DNA of 64,000 nucleotides from Tomocerus qinae (GCA_020055645.1 CM034548.1:44694296-44758295), one strand, 5' to 3'. Shown: positions 13,601 through 24,843, counted from the first letter of the stretch. Made by a program: numbers and translations. The notes: generated by a model not told the origin, from the letters alone.

Positions 13601-13866
13601 GCACAGACTATTATTAGAATCATTCACATGCATCTCTATGCATTGTTATCACGTACAATTAAATACTCATATCAAATGGCTATCATACAGTCCATTAGTG
13701 TTTATGACAAACTATTTGTAGAACTAGTTTTGCTGACTATATGCAGAACACGCTTATACTTAGCAACTTATTCTAAATAATTCCATTTCTCCAACACTAA
13801 AACAGTTCTCCATTAATTATTATTGTCTGGTTTGGATTTTCAGAGAGAAAAAATTTGGTGATTTAA
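1538..13866 (+). CDS. Kif12: KIF12-type kinesin motor protein, complete gene
   Basis: Plus-end kinesin motor that should use ATP hydrolysis to move along microtubules; vertebrate KIF12 acts in epithelia of kidney and liver, but the role here is inferred only from family. Coding exons: 1538-1632, 2031-2316, 2584-2628, 3743-3883, 9881-10016, 10377-10471, 10736-10999, 11114-11218, 11539-12039, 12360-12466, 12735-12887, 13392-13456, 13844-13866; 2016 nt, 671 residues, all phases agree. Seen: VVVRVRPLN at the motor start, P-loop GQTGSGKT (111-118), switch I NEYSSRSH (247-254), switch II DLAGSE (284-289), [10 protein letters not shown], then a coiled coil from about 390 ([19 protein letters not shown]). 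The stretch after the motor, DPREALI..LKREV, and the [14 protein letters not shown] end of the motor match KIF12. Start: ATG 1538, just behind an acceptor at 1531-1533, so a 5' noncoding exon probably lies upstream. The last exon is uncertain. Confidence 0.93.
2031..2316 (+). CDS. Kif12: KIF12 coding exon 2, P-loop exon
   Basis: Follows TTACGCAG at 2030 and ends before GTATGC at 2317, phase 0. It holds the first motor strands, the conserved [10 protein letters not shown] and the nucleotide-binding P-loop GQTGSGKT (residues 111-118), so the enzyme can be expected to bind ATP. Confidence 0.93.
2584..2628 (+). CDS. Kif12: KIF12 microexon (15 residues)
   Basis: A 45-nt open segment, [15 protein letters not shown], sits between GGTCTTTCAG (2583) and GTAAAC (2629). 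Its phase is 0 on both sides, so it can be included or skipped without breaking the frame between exons 2 and 3. It lies in the surface loop after the P-loop helix, where kinesins vary in length. Support is splice signals and phase only. Confidence 0.6.
3743..3883 (+). CDS. Kif12: KIF12 coding exon, central motor
   Basis: Between TTAATTTCAG (3742) and GTATGT (3884), phase 0 both sides. It encodes [14 protein letters not shown] followed by [13 protein letters not shown], the kinesin strand-helix pair ending in the family motif SFLEIYNE. Confidence 0.92.
3884..9880 (+). other. Large KIF12 intron (6 kb)
   Basis: Noncoding, AT-rich, with only short chance open frames on both strands. It contains the 281-bp inverted-repeat element at 4955-5235 and an AT-rich hairpin near 6268-6303; otherwise I see nothing defined. 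Confidence 0.75.
4955..5235. mobile_element. TIR element, probable MITE, in KIF12 intron
   Basis: The left end ATCACTCCTAAAAGACTTTA (from 4955) is repeated in reverse complement at 5199-5235; 37 bases match with about one difference. The interior has no coding capacity. No clear target duplication flanks it, so the outer limits and superfamily are open; a foldback or MITE is the likeliest reading. Confidence 0.6.
9881..10016 (+). CDS. Kif12: KIF12 coding exon, VIDLL segment
   Basis: Between ATATTTTCAG (9880) and GTTCGT (10017), ending in phase 1. It continues YNEK with [16 protein letters not shown] and contains the [13 protein letters not shown] strand that precedes switch I. It is separated from the previous exon by a 6-kb intron. 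Confidence 0.92.
10377..10471 (+). CDS. Kif12: KIF12 coding exon, switch I
   Basis: Between TTTTTCAG (10376) and GTGGGT (10472). It encodes [20 protein letters not shown], with the switch I motif NxxSSRSH intact; this loop senses the gamma-phosphate of ATP. Confidence 0.94.
10736..10999 (+). CDS. Kif12: KIF12 coding exon, switch II
   Basis: Between AAAACAG (10735) and GTAGGT (11000), phase 0. It carries switch II ([10 protein letters not shown]), the [14 protein letters not shown] helix and [13 protein letters not shown], i.e. the microtubule-binding half of the motor. All core residues are present, so the motor looks active. Confidence 0.95.
11114..11218 (+). CDS. Kif12: KIF12 coding exon, motor end and neck
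   Basis: Between TTTTGCAG (11113) and GTTAGT (11219), phase 0. It encodes [20 protein letters not shown] and then [11 protein letters not shown], the last motor helix and neck linker of kinesins. Confidence 0.94.
11283..11316. repeat. GC-rich imperfect hairpin in KIF12 intron
   Basis: CCCGGC and GCCGGG flank a 14-base loop in otherwise AT-rich intron DNA, with CATT and AATG extending the stem. The function is unknown; it may be the remnant of an inserted element. Confidence 0.4.
11539..12039 (+). CDS. Kif12: KIF12 coding exon, coiled coil
   Basis: Follows TTGTATAG (11538) and ends before GTCATC (12040). It begins [14 protein letters not shown], the KIF12-like start of the stalk, and holds two heptad-rich blocks ([11 protein letters not shown] and a long E/R/L-rich helix) followed by a Ser/Pro linker. 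The donor is weak; reading through gives three more residues and a stop at 12049-12051, a possible short isoform. Confidence 0.9.
12360..12466 (+). CDS. Kif12: KIF12 coding exon, tail
   Basis: Between GATTGTAG (12359) and GTAATT (12467), phase 0 in and 2 out. It encodes a Pro/Ser/Lys-rich tail, [17 protein letters not shown], then a basic end ELEKRRIGK. There is no known fold. Confidence 0.8.
12735..12887 (+). CDS. Kif12: KIF12 coding exon, Ser-rich tail
   Basis: Begins after TGTCAG at 12734; a second acceptor three bases on (CAGCAG, 12737) is equally frame-compatible. It encodes a low-complexity Ser/Gly/Asp/Lys tail ([14 protein letters not shown]). The donor GTAAGA begins at 12888; the TAA overlapping it would end the protein if the intron stayed. 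Confidence 0.78.
13392..13456 (+). CDS. Kif12: KIF12 coding exon, basic tail
   Basis: Between AATTGCAG (13391) and GTAATA (13457), phase 2 in and 1 out. It encodes a basic Arg/Ser-rich stretch, [16 protein letters not shown], perhaps a second microtubule contact or nuclear localisation patch (inference). Confidence 0.7.
13844..13866 (+). CDS. Kif12: KIF12 terminal exon (best guess)
   Basis: Follows TTGGATTTTCAG (13843). In the required phase it reads ERKNLVI and stops at 13864-13866. A rival last exon after a stronger pyrimidine tract ending at 14123 reads GDRKKCIIYI and stops. Both fit the phase. An AATAAA at about 14866-14871 could serve as the poly(A) signal for either. Confidence 0.45.
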
Positions 13867-16800
13867 GATAAATGCGACCTGAGTTATGCTGGACCTGACT
13901 CTGTAGTTACTTATAAGATAAAACGTTTAAATGAACCGGATAATACAAGTACCTAAAGAAAAGCAAATTTTATCGGACAAAAGAGTAAATGCAAGAAGTA
14001 ATAAGACCGTTACCTATTGATACTAGTGTCTCTATAACTTACTAACCACATAATGTAATAATGTACAGTGTTATCTGTATATACATCTGTTCGTGGAACC
14101 TCCTCCTGTCTTTTCCTTCTCAGGTGACAGAAAGAAATGCATTATCTATATCTAAAGCAAACGTATCAAAGTAAGTAGGCAAACACATCACCCATCTAGC
14201 AACTTAAGAAACTAGGTACCTACCCATATTCATCAATTCCATCTTTTACTGTAATTGTCCTGTCATTTAACTATCTGTCTTCACATCCGTAGAACTAATA
14301 TGTAATTTGTACTTCTGCATTCTTAATGTTGACATTCGTAGAATTTACTACCTACATTACCTCGTCTTTATTGTACCTAGACCGACTACGGATGCATTTA
14401 CTTATGTTTTCTCATTCTTCAGTCGGAAATAGATTCACTGCATGTTGAATTAGTACCATTTAATATGAATGGAATGACAGTTGACAGAATACAATAGTAC
14501 CTCGATTTTATTGCTTTCTTTATGTCACACGAACTTGAAAAATATTTTTCGCAGACTAATTTCATTTAATTATTTGTAGTTCTTCTAAAACAAATTATTG
14601 TAGAATTAAATGAATCTAAATGTCTAATAACAAATAACTGATTGTTTGCAATTTTTAATAGAAAATTTCAAACCTTTCATATACTAATTGGTTAATCTGT
14701 TTAGTTAATAAGTAAATATAATGCGCTTTACTTTCAATGCCTTTCGGCATTCGTTTTCTAAAAGTAAAAACTAAATGGCATTTTAAATATTTGATATACT
14801 TGTTTAATGAATTTGCTTTTGAAGAAAGTCAAGAATTTTGAACTTCCTTATGAGTACCCATATTGAATAAAACTTGAAAATACAATAGACGTACTTTCTA
14901 CGACTTAAGCATGTTATAAAACGATGGAACGTTGTCAGTAAGTACCTTTTAGTAATTCCATATGAGCATATTACATGTTATGTACATACAATAATATCCC
15001 ATCGTGTATTTTCTAAAGTAATAAAAGACCAATGTGTCACATTTGGAAATATTCTTTTGTACTTGAAGGTTGTCATTTCCTTCGATGGATATTCGATTCT
15101 TTCATACAATATATCTACGTAGGCTGAGCACTCGTCCGATTTCATTATACACCCATCATAAACCGTATACCAAATATGAGTAACAACTACTTTCACCTTT
15201 CAGTTTCAACTCAATTGACAAAGGCATACAGGTGGTGCCTCTACATACAGTGAAAGAGAAATTATTTATGTAATTTGCCAGCCTGATGAAGTGATAGATG
15301 CATAATAACCTTTTTGCAAGGATATGAAAGCTGCTCGTAGGTACTAGGATCTATAATACGAGATAAATATATAAAGGTGGAGAAATTTCTACATAAGCAA
15401 GGGCAAACTTCTGAACATTAACAACTCCGTCCTTGATTGAACATCAGCAATTTAAGTTCAGCAAAATGGATAAAATACATGCATATTACACTTACGGGCG
15501 CATCCTTCGTGTCCGTCAGGCAGGAAGTCATTTTGTCAGAACTATCTTCAATTATAACTACCTAGGTAATTCTTTCACCCAAATAGTTGAGACTATCAAA
15601 ACTGCCGTGGGATGCGCTTAAGACCTGCCATAAGCCAAAATCTGACCTTTACCTCCAAATTGTTCACTAAAACGTTAAAAACGATCTCGTTCTTTATCAT
15701 AAAGTAGGTCAATATAAAAAAGACGTCATATTACAATAGCAGAATAAAACTTACCAATTTGGAAAATTGTAAATATTGGGTTTGTACAATCCTAAATTAT
15801 TATAACATTAATGAAACTACCCCAGATCCGATTTCAACTTTTAAACCAATCAAAAATTAGAATCATAAAAGCTTTCTATCCCATTATTGTCAATTTCAGA
15901 CCAAATCGTTAGCTACTGCAAGTTGCAAAATTCAATAACTTTTACAAAGGAATTCCACCAAAATGGGATTTCGGGGAGAAATTCACTATGCATGCATGAG
16001 AAATTCAAATAAGATAGGCTGCTGTTGCACCTGTTGAAAACAGGTCTTCTTATTCAATCGAAAAGAAACTATTAGAATTTTTAGATGATTTTTAAGTGGA
16101 AATAATACATTTTGACTTCTAAGATAAACCCGACGTTTGAAATGAATAAATTGTAATAATTGAACATTTGCAGGAATCTGTTAAATCACAGCTACCGAGT
16201 TACTTTTCCAATTAGTGTCCCTGCTTCCATCCGTAGGACGGGCCAACATATAGTATTACTGTGGCATCGTCTTACCATCTTGTCACCGTCCATCCGTAAC
16301 TTGCACATGTCTGAGGAATATGAATGTCTTAAGTTATGTGGTAACTCGTCGCAATATATAATCAGCAAAAAAGCAAATTTGTGTTAAAGGGAAACTTAGC
16401 GGTGAAGGTTGCAGATTGGAATTTTGCAATTGTCGTGTTGCGTATTAAATGGAAAACAAAGTCACGTTTATTCTTTCCACACAGTTTGTTGAAATTGCAA
16501 ATGGGTTTGCTTAACCCATTGAAACGACTATTGCTTTTCCATGGGTAACTATTGCACTCAAATTAATAAAGCAATTAATAACAAATTGTGTGCAACTTTA
16601 AACCGCATGTTAGTTTACAGATATAAAAATTTACAGATTCAATTAAAGCATGTAAATTTTCGAAACGATTTTAACAAAGTATTTTTACTTTTACTTTGCA
16701 ATTCTTAAGCTAAGGACACCTTTTAGCAATTTTGGTAAGCATCAGGAGAAAGTCTCATCACCAATTCGATCGATAGTAACTTCAGCCGAAAGTAAACGCA

Positions 16801-17050
16801 GGCGTGATTCTTAAGTCAATTTTTTGGTAGTAGCAGATGTGAAAGGAAGTGAAAGCGTAGTAAATGTTTCTTGTATTCTAAGTACATAGTAAATAAGAAG
16901 TATATTACATTAGTGGGTCCTTTACATTTTTCTCCGGATGGTGAAATTCTCAATCTCGACGCTCTTATCTAATATTTCTCAACTTTGGCTGCAAATTAAA
17001 CTTCAAAAGCTGCAATTGTTTGCACAAACCAAATAAATCTGAAATTGACA
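13867..17050. other. Intergenic region KIF12 to membrane-protein gene
   Basis: AT-rich. The first part is KIF12 3' UTR or an intron before an alternative last exon at 14124. The last part must hold the promoter of the gene starting at 17051. No other gene is supported; the short open frames here lack codon structure and splice partners. Confidence 0.6.
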
Positions 17051-17368
17051 ATGGAAACTAAATTGGCGATTGTCGAGGCTGAAATACTGAGTATTTTAGA
17101 CGAGTGTCAGCAGCAAGGCATGACTAAAGAGGAAATCTACCAAGTATTTTCTCCTCTTAATATTCAATTTGATTCCAAAAAGAGTAGGACAGCCGGATTT
17201 CTACAGTTAGGCAAAGGAAATGCAAAATCTTCTCGTGCCAATTTCAGGGAGACTGTGAAGATGGTGATGATTTGTTTAATGGTGGGATGTCTGGCCGCAG
17301 CTGTCGTCCCCCAATTAAAAGCTGTTCGTTTTCATGGAATGGCAGTTCTTCGAATCGCCCTGTTAAAG
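17051..17368 (+). CDS. Membrane protein exon 1, TM segment
   Basis: ATG 17051 to AAG before GTAACT at 17369, phase 0. It holds an acidic amphipathic N-terminus (residues 1-40), a basic linker, and the single membrane segment at about 70-88. Confidence 0.82.
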
Positions 17369-18816
17369 GTAACTTTAATTTCTCATGCCAAAGTGTTTTA
17401 CTAATACTACTGCATTATATGCATGATACTAATAGATATTAGTATATTGTAAAGAAATAACTTTAATTTATAAGGTGCTGCCCTTTTGGAATTGGACGGA
17501 TCTCTATTATAGCCGGTGTCTCGTGCGAAATCCGTTTTTCGAATTTCCAGACCTCAATCCGGATGATTGTAATGTAAATTAATTTAATTTTGTGATAATG
17601 AACTAATGCAAAATCTTCCCATTCCCTGATATTTTCGGACATGAAAACATTTATGATTTTCCTTACTAAAGTCATGAAATATCTTGTTTATGGACTTTGA
17701 TATCTTCTAGTTTTAACTAGACTGCCGATTTAAATCTTGGATGTATGTTTTTACAGTTGTGTGAAACACTGGAAGAGATTCAAAGGGTCTCCAATGTTAG
17801 CCAAAGTGCGGTGATTGAGCAACTCATTAAACGAGAGAAGCCTTTCATCGTTACCGATGCAATGGAAGACTGGACAATAATGAAAACAGATCAATTTTGG
17901 TTTGACAATATTACTGAAGTATGTTTATGACATGTAACTGATTTTTTCCCCAAAAAATAGACGAATCTGTAATAGGAATCACAATTTTCAGATGTATTTA
18001 AAGCACGACAACTACCGAGTTTGTAACATCAACACAAATCTAAGGGTTGCATATGGAGATTTCATTCGCATTCTCAGAAAGTTGTACAGTCCGCATACAC
18101 ACCAATGGTTTCTTCACTGGTAATTACAAACCTCGTTTTGTTTGTATTTATGCATGAATTTATAATGGCTTCAAAGCCGGCTAATATTTTTATTTTAATA
18201 GAAGAAATTGTTTTTTAACAATTAAATAGATGTAAATTCTTTATTGTACAGGGAAAATTGTCAAAAAGACGGTGCCAAAGCTACACGGCAGTTTTATCGT
18301 CGTCCTTATTTTATTTCCAACTCCCTTGATTTCACTGGATCGAATTGGGTCCTCATGTCTTCCGACTTTCGTGGACGAGTGTACAAAAAGGTAAACATTA
18401 AATTATTTTGGCAAACATAAAACACTCGTTGCTTTATCTTTTATTACGAGAAATAAATAATTTGAAAATTATACAAAATGATGAAAACCTCTGCTGCTTC
18501 AGATAGAGGCAACTGACAGTTTGCTAATGCTGTATCAAATGAGAGGTTTCAATCATGTTCGTCTTAGTCCAAGAGAAGCTTGTCGAGGCTATTGTCCCGA
18601 ACTCAGTGACACATTGGCCGAAGGGGAAATTCGTAAGTATTTATTCCAAATGGTGACAAATAAGTAAAGTTACTACCTCCAAGTTCATACTTTCTACCTT
18701 TATTTGGACTCTCAGTTGTTGTCACCAACCTATTGTGGTTATTTGAATACATCCCTGGAGAACTTGGAGATAATCTGGGTATCTTGTCCGAAGTATCCTT
18801 GCCGTCTTTGGAGTGA
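17051..18816 (+). CDS. Single-pass membrane protein with cupin/JmjC-like domain, complete gene
   Basis: Exons 17051-17368, 17475-17573, 17757-17918, 17992-18119, 18252-18390, 18503-18632, 18716-18816: 1077 nt, 358 residues, all phases agree and introns are 73-183 bp. Seen: a charged N-terminus, one hydrophobic segment at about 70-88 (MVMICLMVGCLAAAVV), then a Cys/Trp-rich part (LPFWNWTDLYYSRCLVRNPF) and at 168-178 PFIVTDAMEDW, which resembles the first strand of cupin_8/JmjC proteins; WLFEYIPGEL lies near the end. The arrangement suggests a type II membrane protein with a lumenal or extracellular fold. No HxD...H iron triad is obvious, so I do not claim hydroxylase activity. Start: ATG 17051 is the first ATG and precedes the only long open exon. 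A poly(A) signal AATAAA lies at about 19049. I do not recognise the exact family; it could be an arthropod protein of unknown role. Confidence 0.8.
17475..17573 (+). CDS. Membrane protein exon 2
   Basis: Between TTTATAAG (17474) and GTAAAT (17574), phase 0. It encodes the Trp/Cys-bearing segment LPFWNWTDLYYSRCLVRNPF and ends DDCN. The conserved look of the aromatic and Cys residues suggests a lumenal disulphide-bonded part. Confidence 0.8.
17757..17918 (+). CDS. Membrane protein exon 3, cupin-like strand
   Basis: Between TTTTACAG (17756) and GTATGT (17919), phase 0. It contains REKPFIVTDAMEDW, the pattern that opens cupin_8/JmjC-like domains. Confidence 0.82.
17992..18119 (+). CDS. Membrane protein exon 4
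   Basis: Between AATTTTCAG (17991) and GTAATT (18120), ending in phase 2. It encodes YRVCNINTNLRVAYGDF and ends in HQWFLHW, completed by the next exon. No HxD motif is present. Confidence 0.8.
18252..18390 (+). CDS. Membrane protein exon 5
   Basis: Between TTGTACAG (18251) and GTAAAC (18391), ending in phase 0. It encodes RRPYFISNSLDFTGSNWVLM, strand-rich and Trp-bearing, as expected in a cupin barrel. Confidence 0.8.
18503..18632 (+). CDS. Membrane protein exon 6
   Basis: Between GCTTCAG (18502) and GTAAGT (18633), phase 0 in and 1 out. It encodes LLMLYQMRGFNHVRLSPREA and two Cys (CRGYC), then an acidic turn leading into the last exon. Confidence 0.8.
18716..18816 (+). CDS. Membrane protein terminal exon
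   Basis: After GGACTCTCAG (18715); in the required phase it reads VVTNLLWLFEYIPGELGDN and stops at 18814-18816. The frame gives a hydrophobic strand that suits the end of the domain, which supports the model over the longer open frame in another register here. Confidence 0.75.
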
Positions 18817-21800
18817 AGAACTCTTACCTATACCTATACCGTGTACCCATCAATGTATATTCTACGAGCTTTTGTTTCGTAGATTATTAAATATTATATG
18901 CGTATGGGAACACAGCTTCCGCTTTCCTTCCTAAAGCAGTATGAGCATCAAAACTTACAAACATTTTACTGTTGACATCCATTAATGGAATACTGTTGTC
19001 ATAGCATCACCCTAGATAATAGCATTATGCATGTACAGAAATAATATGAATAAAATGGCCTAGAGGTTAAAATATCCAACTGAACACAGCACTACGTTCA
19101 TCATTTGCAAGCTAGTTAATTTAGAATTATCTTCCTATGTTACTCGTAACTTGCACACACTTGTTACAAGGTATACATCAATACCTTGGATGCAAATTCC
19201 CATAAATCCAAACTTTCCCAAATTCACCAATAGATGACAATAATCAAATTCATTTGTTGTTAAAAATTCTAATGACGTTCATGAGACATTTCATCAATCA
19301 TATTAAATTTTCTGCAAAGTTTGAAATATTTTGTTAATTGATTACATATTCTTGAAACAATTACTATTTAATTTCAGAATAAATAATTCTAGCGGTCCAA
19401 TGAATGAATTTGGCATGAATTTGGAGGTAAGTTTCATATGCTTGAGCGGTTGGTGATAAGTACAGTAAAGGGTCATTCACGGAATTAAAAAAGGAGGATT
19501 AATAGTTACCTATATACCTGACGTTGATAATTATATAGTTTCGGCACTGGTGATTGTTAATTAGAAGAATAAAATATTGTTAGTATTATAGCTGCTTATC
19601 TATATTAGAGATATGTATATTAATAAATATGGAATCCCTAATAATTATTAAAGTATTAAAAATAAATATTTCTAATTGTTCATGGGAAAATTTTTCTAAA
19701 AGAAACTCATAAAAATTGCAAAATCAATAATCAAAACTATTAGTTTCAATGGTAGGAGAAAATAATAAGTTTTTCTATTGTATGAAAATATTCTGTGTCC
19801 AAAAATAATCAATTTTGCACTAACAATTGTTTGCTGAATAATAACAGGGTGTTGTATTTCAATGAACTTGAAAAATACGTTCTACAACTACGACAACAAT
19901 GATCAATCACTACACACAGTACACATCTCGATTTAGAATATGACTGGGAAACTATTTTTTACGGGTTAATATATAGAAGTAATTATTGAACAGAATATAG
20001 CTTAGAGATAACACATATTGACATATAATCGAATAGAATAGACAAATTGATTATTATCCTTCGAGAAGTCAAGTTTATAGTATGGGTTCCCTGAAGCTAT
20101 GCAAGGTTTGCAATTTCTAGTTAGTCCCATTTCAAATGAGAGGGAAGATTTTCACTTTTCTAGATATCGAAGGATTTTTCAAGCTTCAAGGTAACTTCAA
20201 GAAACCGGTACTTAACCTTGAGACAATTATTACAGTTGTATACTTTTTCTTCAGTACTTACAGTTAGCAAACAGTACTAATTGCAAGTTGCATTGATTTA
20301 GTTCAATTAAGTTTTGCTACGAATGCTTAAAACCGCAACAAAATGTAATGACATTACCTGATACATTTCTTATAATTTACATTATTAATTGAATATAGGA
20401 GGACGAGGGAAGGCATCAACACATCTCTGCTAAAGATATTGGCATATTTCATGAATAAGTATATTGTACTCACAATTAGAAAAATATTTAATGAATTTGT
20501 AGCTAATTAATATTCATTAGTTTTAAATGGGAAACCTTTATTAATATCGTCATGAAGCAGATAAAAGCTAATTAAAACATTTTGGCTACGGTAATAATAT
20601 TGCTTGATGTCTCGGTTGCTTTTTGCATCCGCTATTCGTGTTGGTGTACATGTAAATAGAAACTACTACTTTTAATACATGTAGATATATAATTTGTTAT
20701 AATCTGATCAGAAATAAAACTTGTATGATTAAATATTTTAAAGTTTAGTTTGATTAGACGAGATTTTATCTTTTTCTTTGTCCAACTTTTCTCATTCCTC
20801 AATTTCTAGCGACATTCTACTTGTGGCTACAAACTATCAGGTCTAGTTTATGAATATGCTTTCAAAAGTTAAAGCATTGCCATAAAAATGTTTATACTAG
20901 TTCTTCCATGTCTCTCTTTTGTGCTGCGTTTTGAAGCTGATCATTTTGACGTTTCTATTAATATGGATATTTTATGTGACAGTTTTAAACTATGAAGGTG
21001 TCTATTTATCTACAACTACAACAAGAATAAAGAAGGAAGTGCTAACGACATATGAAGTTGGTAAATAGGATAGCATTCGAAATCTCAACCAACATTATAC
21101 ATTTATTTGTATTATTTTCACCCGAACTGAGATTAAATAGTAATTGATCTGTATCGTTTGTCTTTTTTCATATTTTTAGTATTATTAATTAATTGGTAGT
21201 AATATTTAATTAAATGTTGTACATATATATAAGTATGTTAATAGAAACTGATTGCTTTGATTGATTATTGTGCATTTGCAAGGTTTCTCATCCTACTTAG
21301 GGATATTTATACATGGAAAGAGTCTCACTGATCATATCTTTATTGGTTGTATTTTAATTAATTATACTAGTTATACTAATTAGCTATACTTATTATTATA
21401 ATGTGTTTTATGTAACATGACTGGTCCTATATGTTGAATTAAGGTACCTAACAATATAATCTATTTATAATCTTCAATCAAATGGTACAATAATACATAT
21501 TTCGATAAACTGCTACCGTTTCATTTCAAATATTAATCAAACATTTATTTTCATTTATGTACGTACAGTAACTGTACATTACATATATCAGTAAGTAGTA
21601 CGCACGCACGCGACCACATCACACCACACACACGTACACTGCACGATTTATCCGTAAACACTTTAATTGTCACTCACATTTGATATACATACATTCACAT
21701 GATATTGTACACACATTAATGAATTGCAAGTAAGCTGGTGCATGTGTTTATCTTAGTGTATACGGTGATTTAGCTATATTGATACAGACTCTATATTAAA

Positions 21801-23640
21801 ACAGCACGGCGGCGGCACGCTTTCCCTCTGTTTGAGTAATCCGTCATTTAGAATTTAGCTAATTTCACAAAGCTGTAACTTTTTCCAATATTTTAGTGTA
21901 CTGTATAATATCATGAACTATTTATTAACAATTCATGTATTTTGATGCATTTACAGTTAGCAAAGTCATGTAGAGATTTATGTATGTACAATATAACCAT
22001 CTGTATCTATGTCTGTCAATGTGTGGGTGTCTTCTCGTTCACAATCGTAAATTCAATATAGTAAATAAATAAGTATGCTTAAATAATTCCGAAATTAATG
22101 TTTCTGTTTGCAAAACCAATGAATCTTTATAGTGTCATTTAATTTTTCCATCTTTAGAAAGGAAAATGAAACTATTAATGAGGTTTGATTTGGGTTTGCT
22201 AAATTAGTCTCCATGCATTGAATGTGTACCTATTTTACATGTTAGCGGACTATATTATTTGAGAGAAAGAAATAACTTATAGTCACTGGTAAATAGGTAC
22301 TGCCGCTTTCACAGGATGCATTGCAGGATTAGGCTGACTATCGTTTCCATTTTTTCCCATCATCATTTTAATGTAATGTCCCTCGGCATTTATCAAAAGC
22401 TTTCTAAATTTTGTCGGGAAATGATTCAATGAGTCGTTTCTAATTACAAAACTTGTGGATAAGAAATAGTAGTGATATATTTTAAGCCATTTTTCCATAA
22501 CTATCTCACATGAGTTTTGTTTTTGTTGAATTTTCAGCAGTTTCACTTACGAAATCATTCCCTTAGAGAGCCTCTTAGTAAAACTTCATGTTTATTTTAA
22601 GTTCGTCCTTTTGGCCATTCATTTACTACAGTATCTTATGTTTATGCTGGTTAGCAAAATTTGCACATCTTTCTAATACATATCAATACATGTCAGATGA
22701 TTATAGGTAGTTTGTACAAGGTTGTCTTTAGGATGCCGACTGAATTGGCAAAAAATTAAGGAATTGAAAAAATTAGATAGATTTTGAGGAATGCCGAGTT
22801 AAGTTAAACTAGGTCAACACAATGATATAATATATAGAGTAGCTGGAAGCCAAAAGATTGTCTAGGTATAGTTTGCAGTTTTCTTTCTCCACAAAAATAC
22901 CGTTAGGACATAAATGTAACTGAAGTAGGAAGTTTAACATCCGTCAATGTAACATTTATTGAAAAACTTATCCATAATAGTTGATACTTGGCTAATTACG
23001 TACATCATAGTGGTAAATTATATTATGTGAATGGGCTTACACAGTAATTTTAATGTATGACGTATTATTATATAATAATTAATGTACATTAGTGTATGTC
23101 ACACTGGTATGTTAATCTGTAGTTTCTTTGTCAAATTTGTCATGAAGAATGAATATCATGTGGGTTTATATTCTTTCACTAAGTATAAGGACACATTAAT
23201 TACTGCACTTTTAATTGCTAGTATTTCCCATAAATATAAAGAAATTCTTTAGTGAGGATATACGTACATAATTAAAACTGTAATACTCCGATATATATTA
23301 TATGTCGAAAACGTGTTAATTTACACGCACAGACTTCGTACTTATTAATGTTCATGACTTTATTAAATCCAAAAGCTATAAAATAGCAATAGAAAAATTA
23401 TACTTTGATTAAAAAAAGTAAATATTATACTTTTACTGTGATTACCGACAAAGAAGCATATTACTGTAGTTTGTCTTAGCTGTTTTTATTTAAATTAAAT
23501 CAAGAAATGAAGCATTTTCTTTACACAGAATTTTAGATTACCTAAAACATTTATAGAGGATACGCACTAATATAGCTTTGCCAATAGCGTCTGACGACTT
23601 TCTAAGATCCAGTTACAAAATTTAGATAAATTAATGGCTG

Positions 23641-23761
23641 TACTTTATTTAGTAAATATGGACAAACCCAAAGATGAAAAATGTAATTTGCTTCTTTTCA
23701 GTTGATTCCATCTACAATGGACAAAAGAAAGTAATTGTGTCCATTTAAACTAAATAAAGTA
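23641..23761. repeat. Short inverted repeat, possible tiny MITE
   Basis: TACTTTATTTAGT at 23641 is repeated in reverse complement at the right end (ACTAAATAAAGTA), with the match running on into a TGGACA block on each side. The span is about 121 bp, with no clear target duplication. Confidence 0.5.
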
Positions 23762-24819
23762 TTGTTGTAAATGCCATCTGTCATTGAATTGATTGTTATG
23801 TTTATCAGTATTCACTAATATGGAAAATTACATTACCTAGACGAATAATAGAAACAACCAACATCAGTACTAGATGAAAGTATGTAACAGCGTTGAACGC
23901 TTAGGAAAATTACACTGTTACATAGTTTGTATCTACTTTCAATTACCTATAATATTATAGTATAATAATATCTACTTATAGGTACTATTACATACTTACA
24001 TCAATTGGAATGAATTAACGGATTTAGAAATTGCTTGAACATGTTTTACGTGAATAACAATAATAATAACATTCTAAACGTCCTATACTTCCATAAACAT
24101 TTAGTGTGAGCGACGCAAGTCAGACCCGTCCATTTCCCAAAGTGCCTTTGCTATAATGTCCCCAGAATATTCGCAACAAAAACATATTGTGCCGTTGGAA
24201 CAGATATACCCGAAAGTAATGAACACCCACTATCATTTATATCATTATTGCATTACTATCTTGCACAGCAAGAAAACAAGGCACAAAGTGGATTTACAGT
24301 ACCAAGCCAAAACATTGTAACGAGTATGTGCAAAGTCTTTGGGAGTGGCCGAGGTTTGAAGTGAGCCCCCACTACTCCAAATATTTATGACAATACGGGA
24401 AGAGTACAGTAAAGATAAAAGCCTTGTCAAATATTTACTTATCGTATTGATGGATTTGTCAATTCACACTCATTCTCAATCAATTCAACTAACTATATTC
24501 ACTCATATTGTAATTAATAGGTATGTACATGAAATATTGTTTCGATGAATAGAAATAATTGCATAATATCTCGTATTATTGTATGTATATATGTCTTATT
24601 CAATCAGTTTATAGGTCGTTTAGTTAAATGAGTACTAGTGTACTTGTTAGTTAGTGTACTATCAGTATATTGTTATTTATGCATAAATTAGGCAATTATA
24701 TTTAATTATTAGTATTGCAGTAACTATTCGATTGTTCGTTTATCTCTCGTTAAATTTGTCGTCACGTACGACAGAGACGAGCAGGTCATTTAGATTTCAG
24801 ATCCGTCCAGCAGAAGGTA

Positions 24820-24843
24820 CAACAACAACAACAACAACAACAA
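24820..24843. repeat. (AAC)n microsatellite
   Basis: About eight perfect AAC triplets in intergenic DNA. Confidence 0.9.

Noticed and set aside
16160..16387. 75-codon plus-strand open frame
   Set aside because: No homology seen, no splice partners, and AT-rich chance composition.
19846..19900. CAGGGTGTTGTATTTC as a transposon end
   Set aside because: No matching right end was found downstream within reach.
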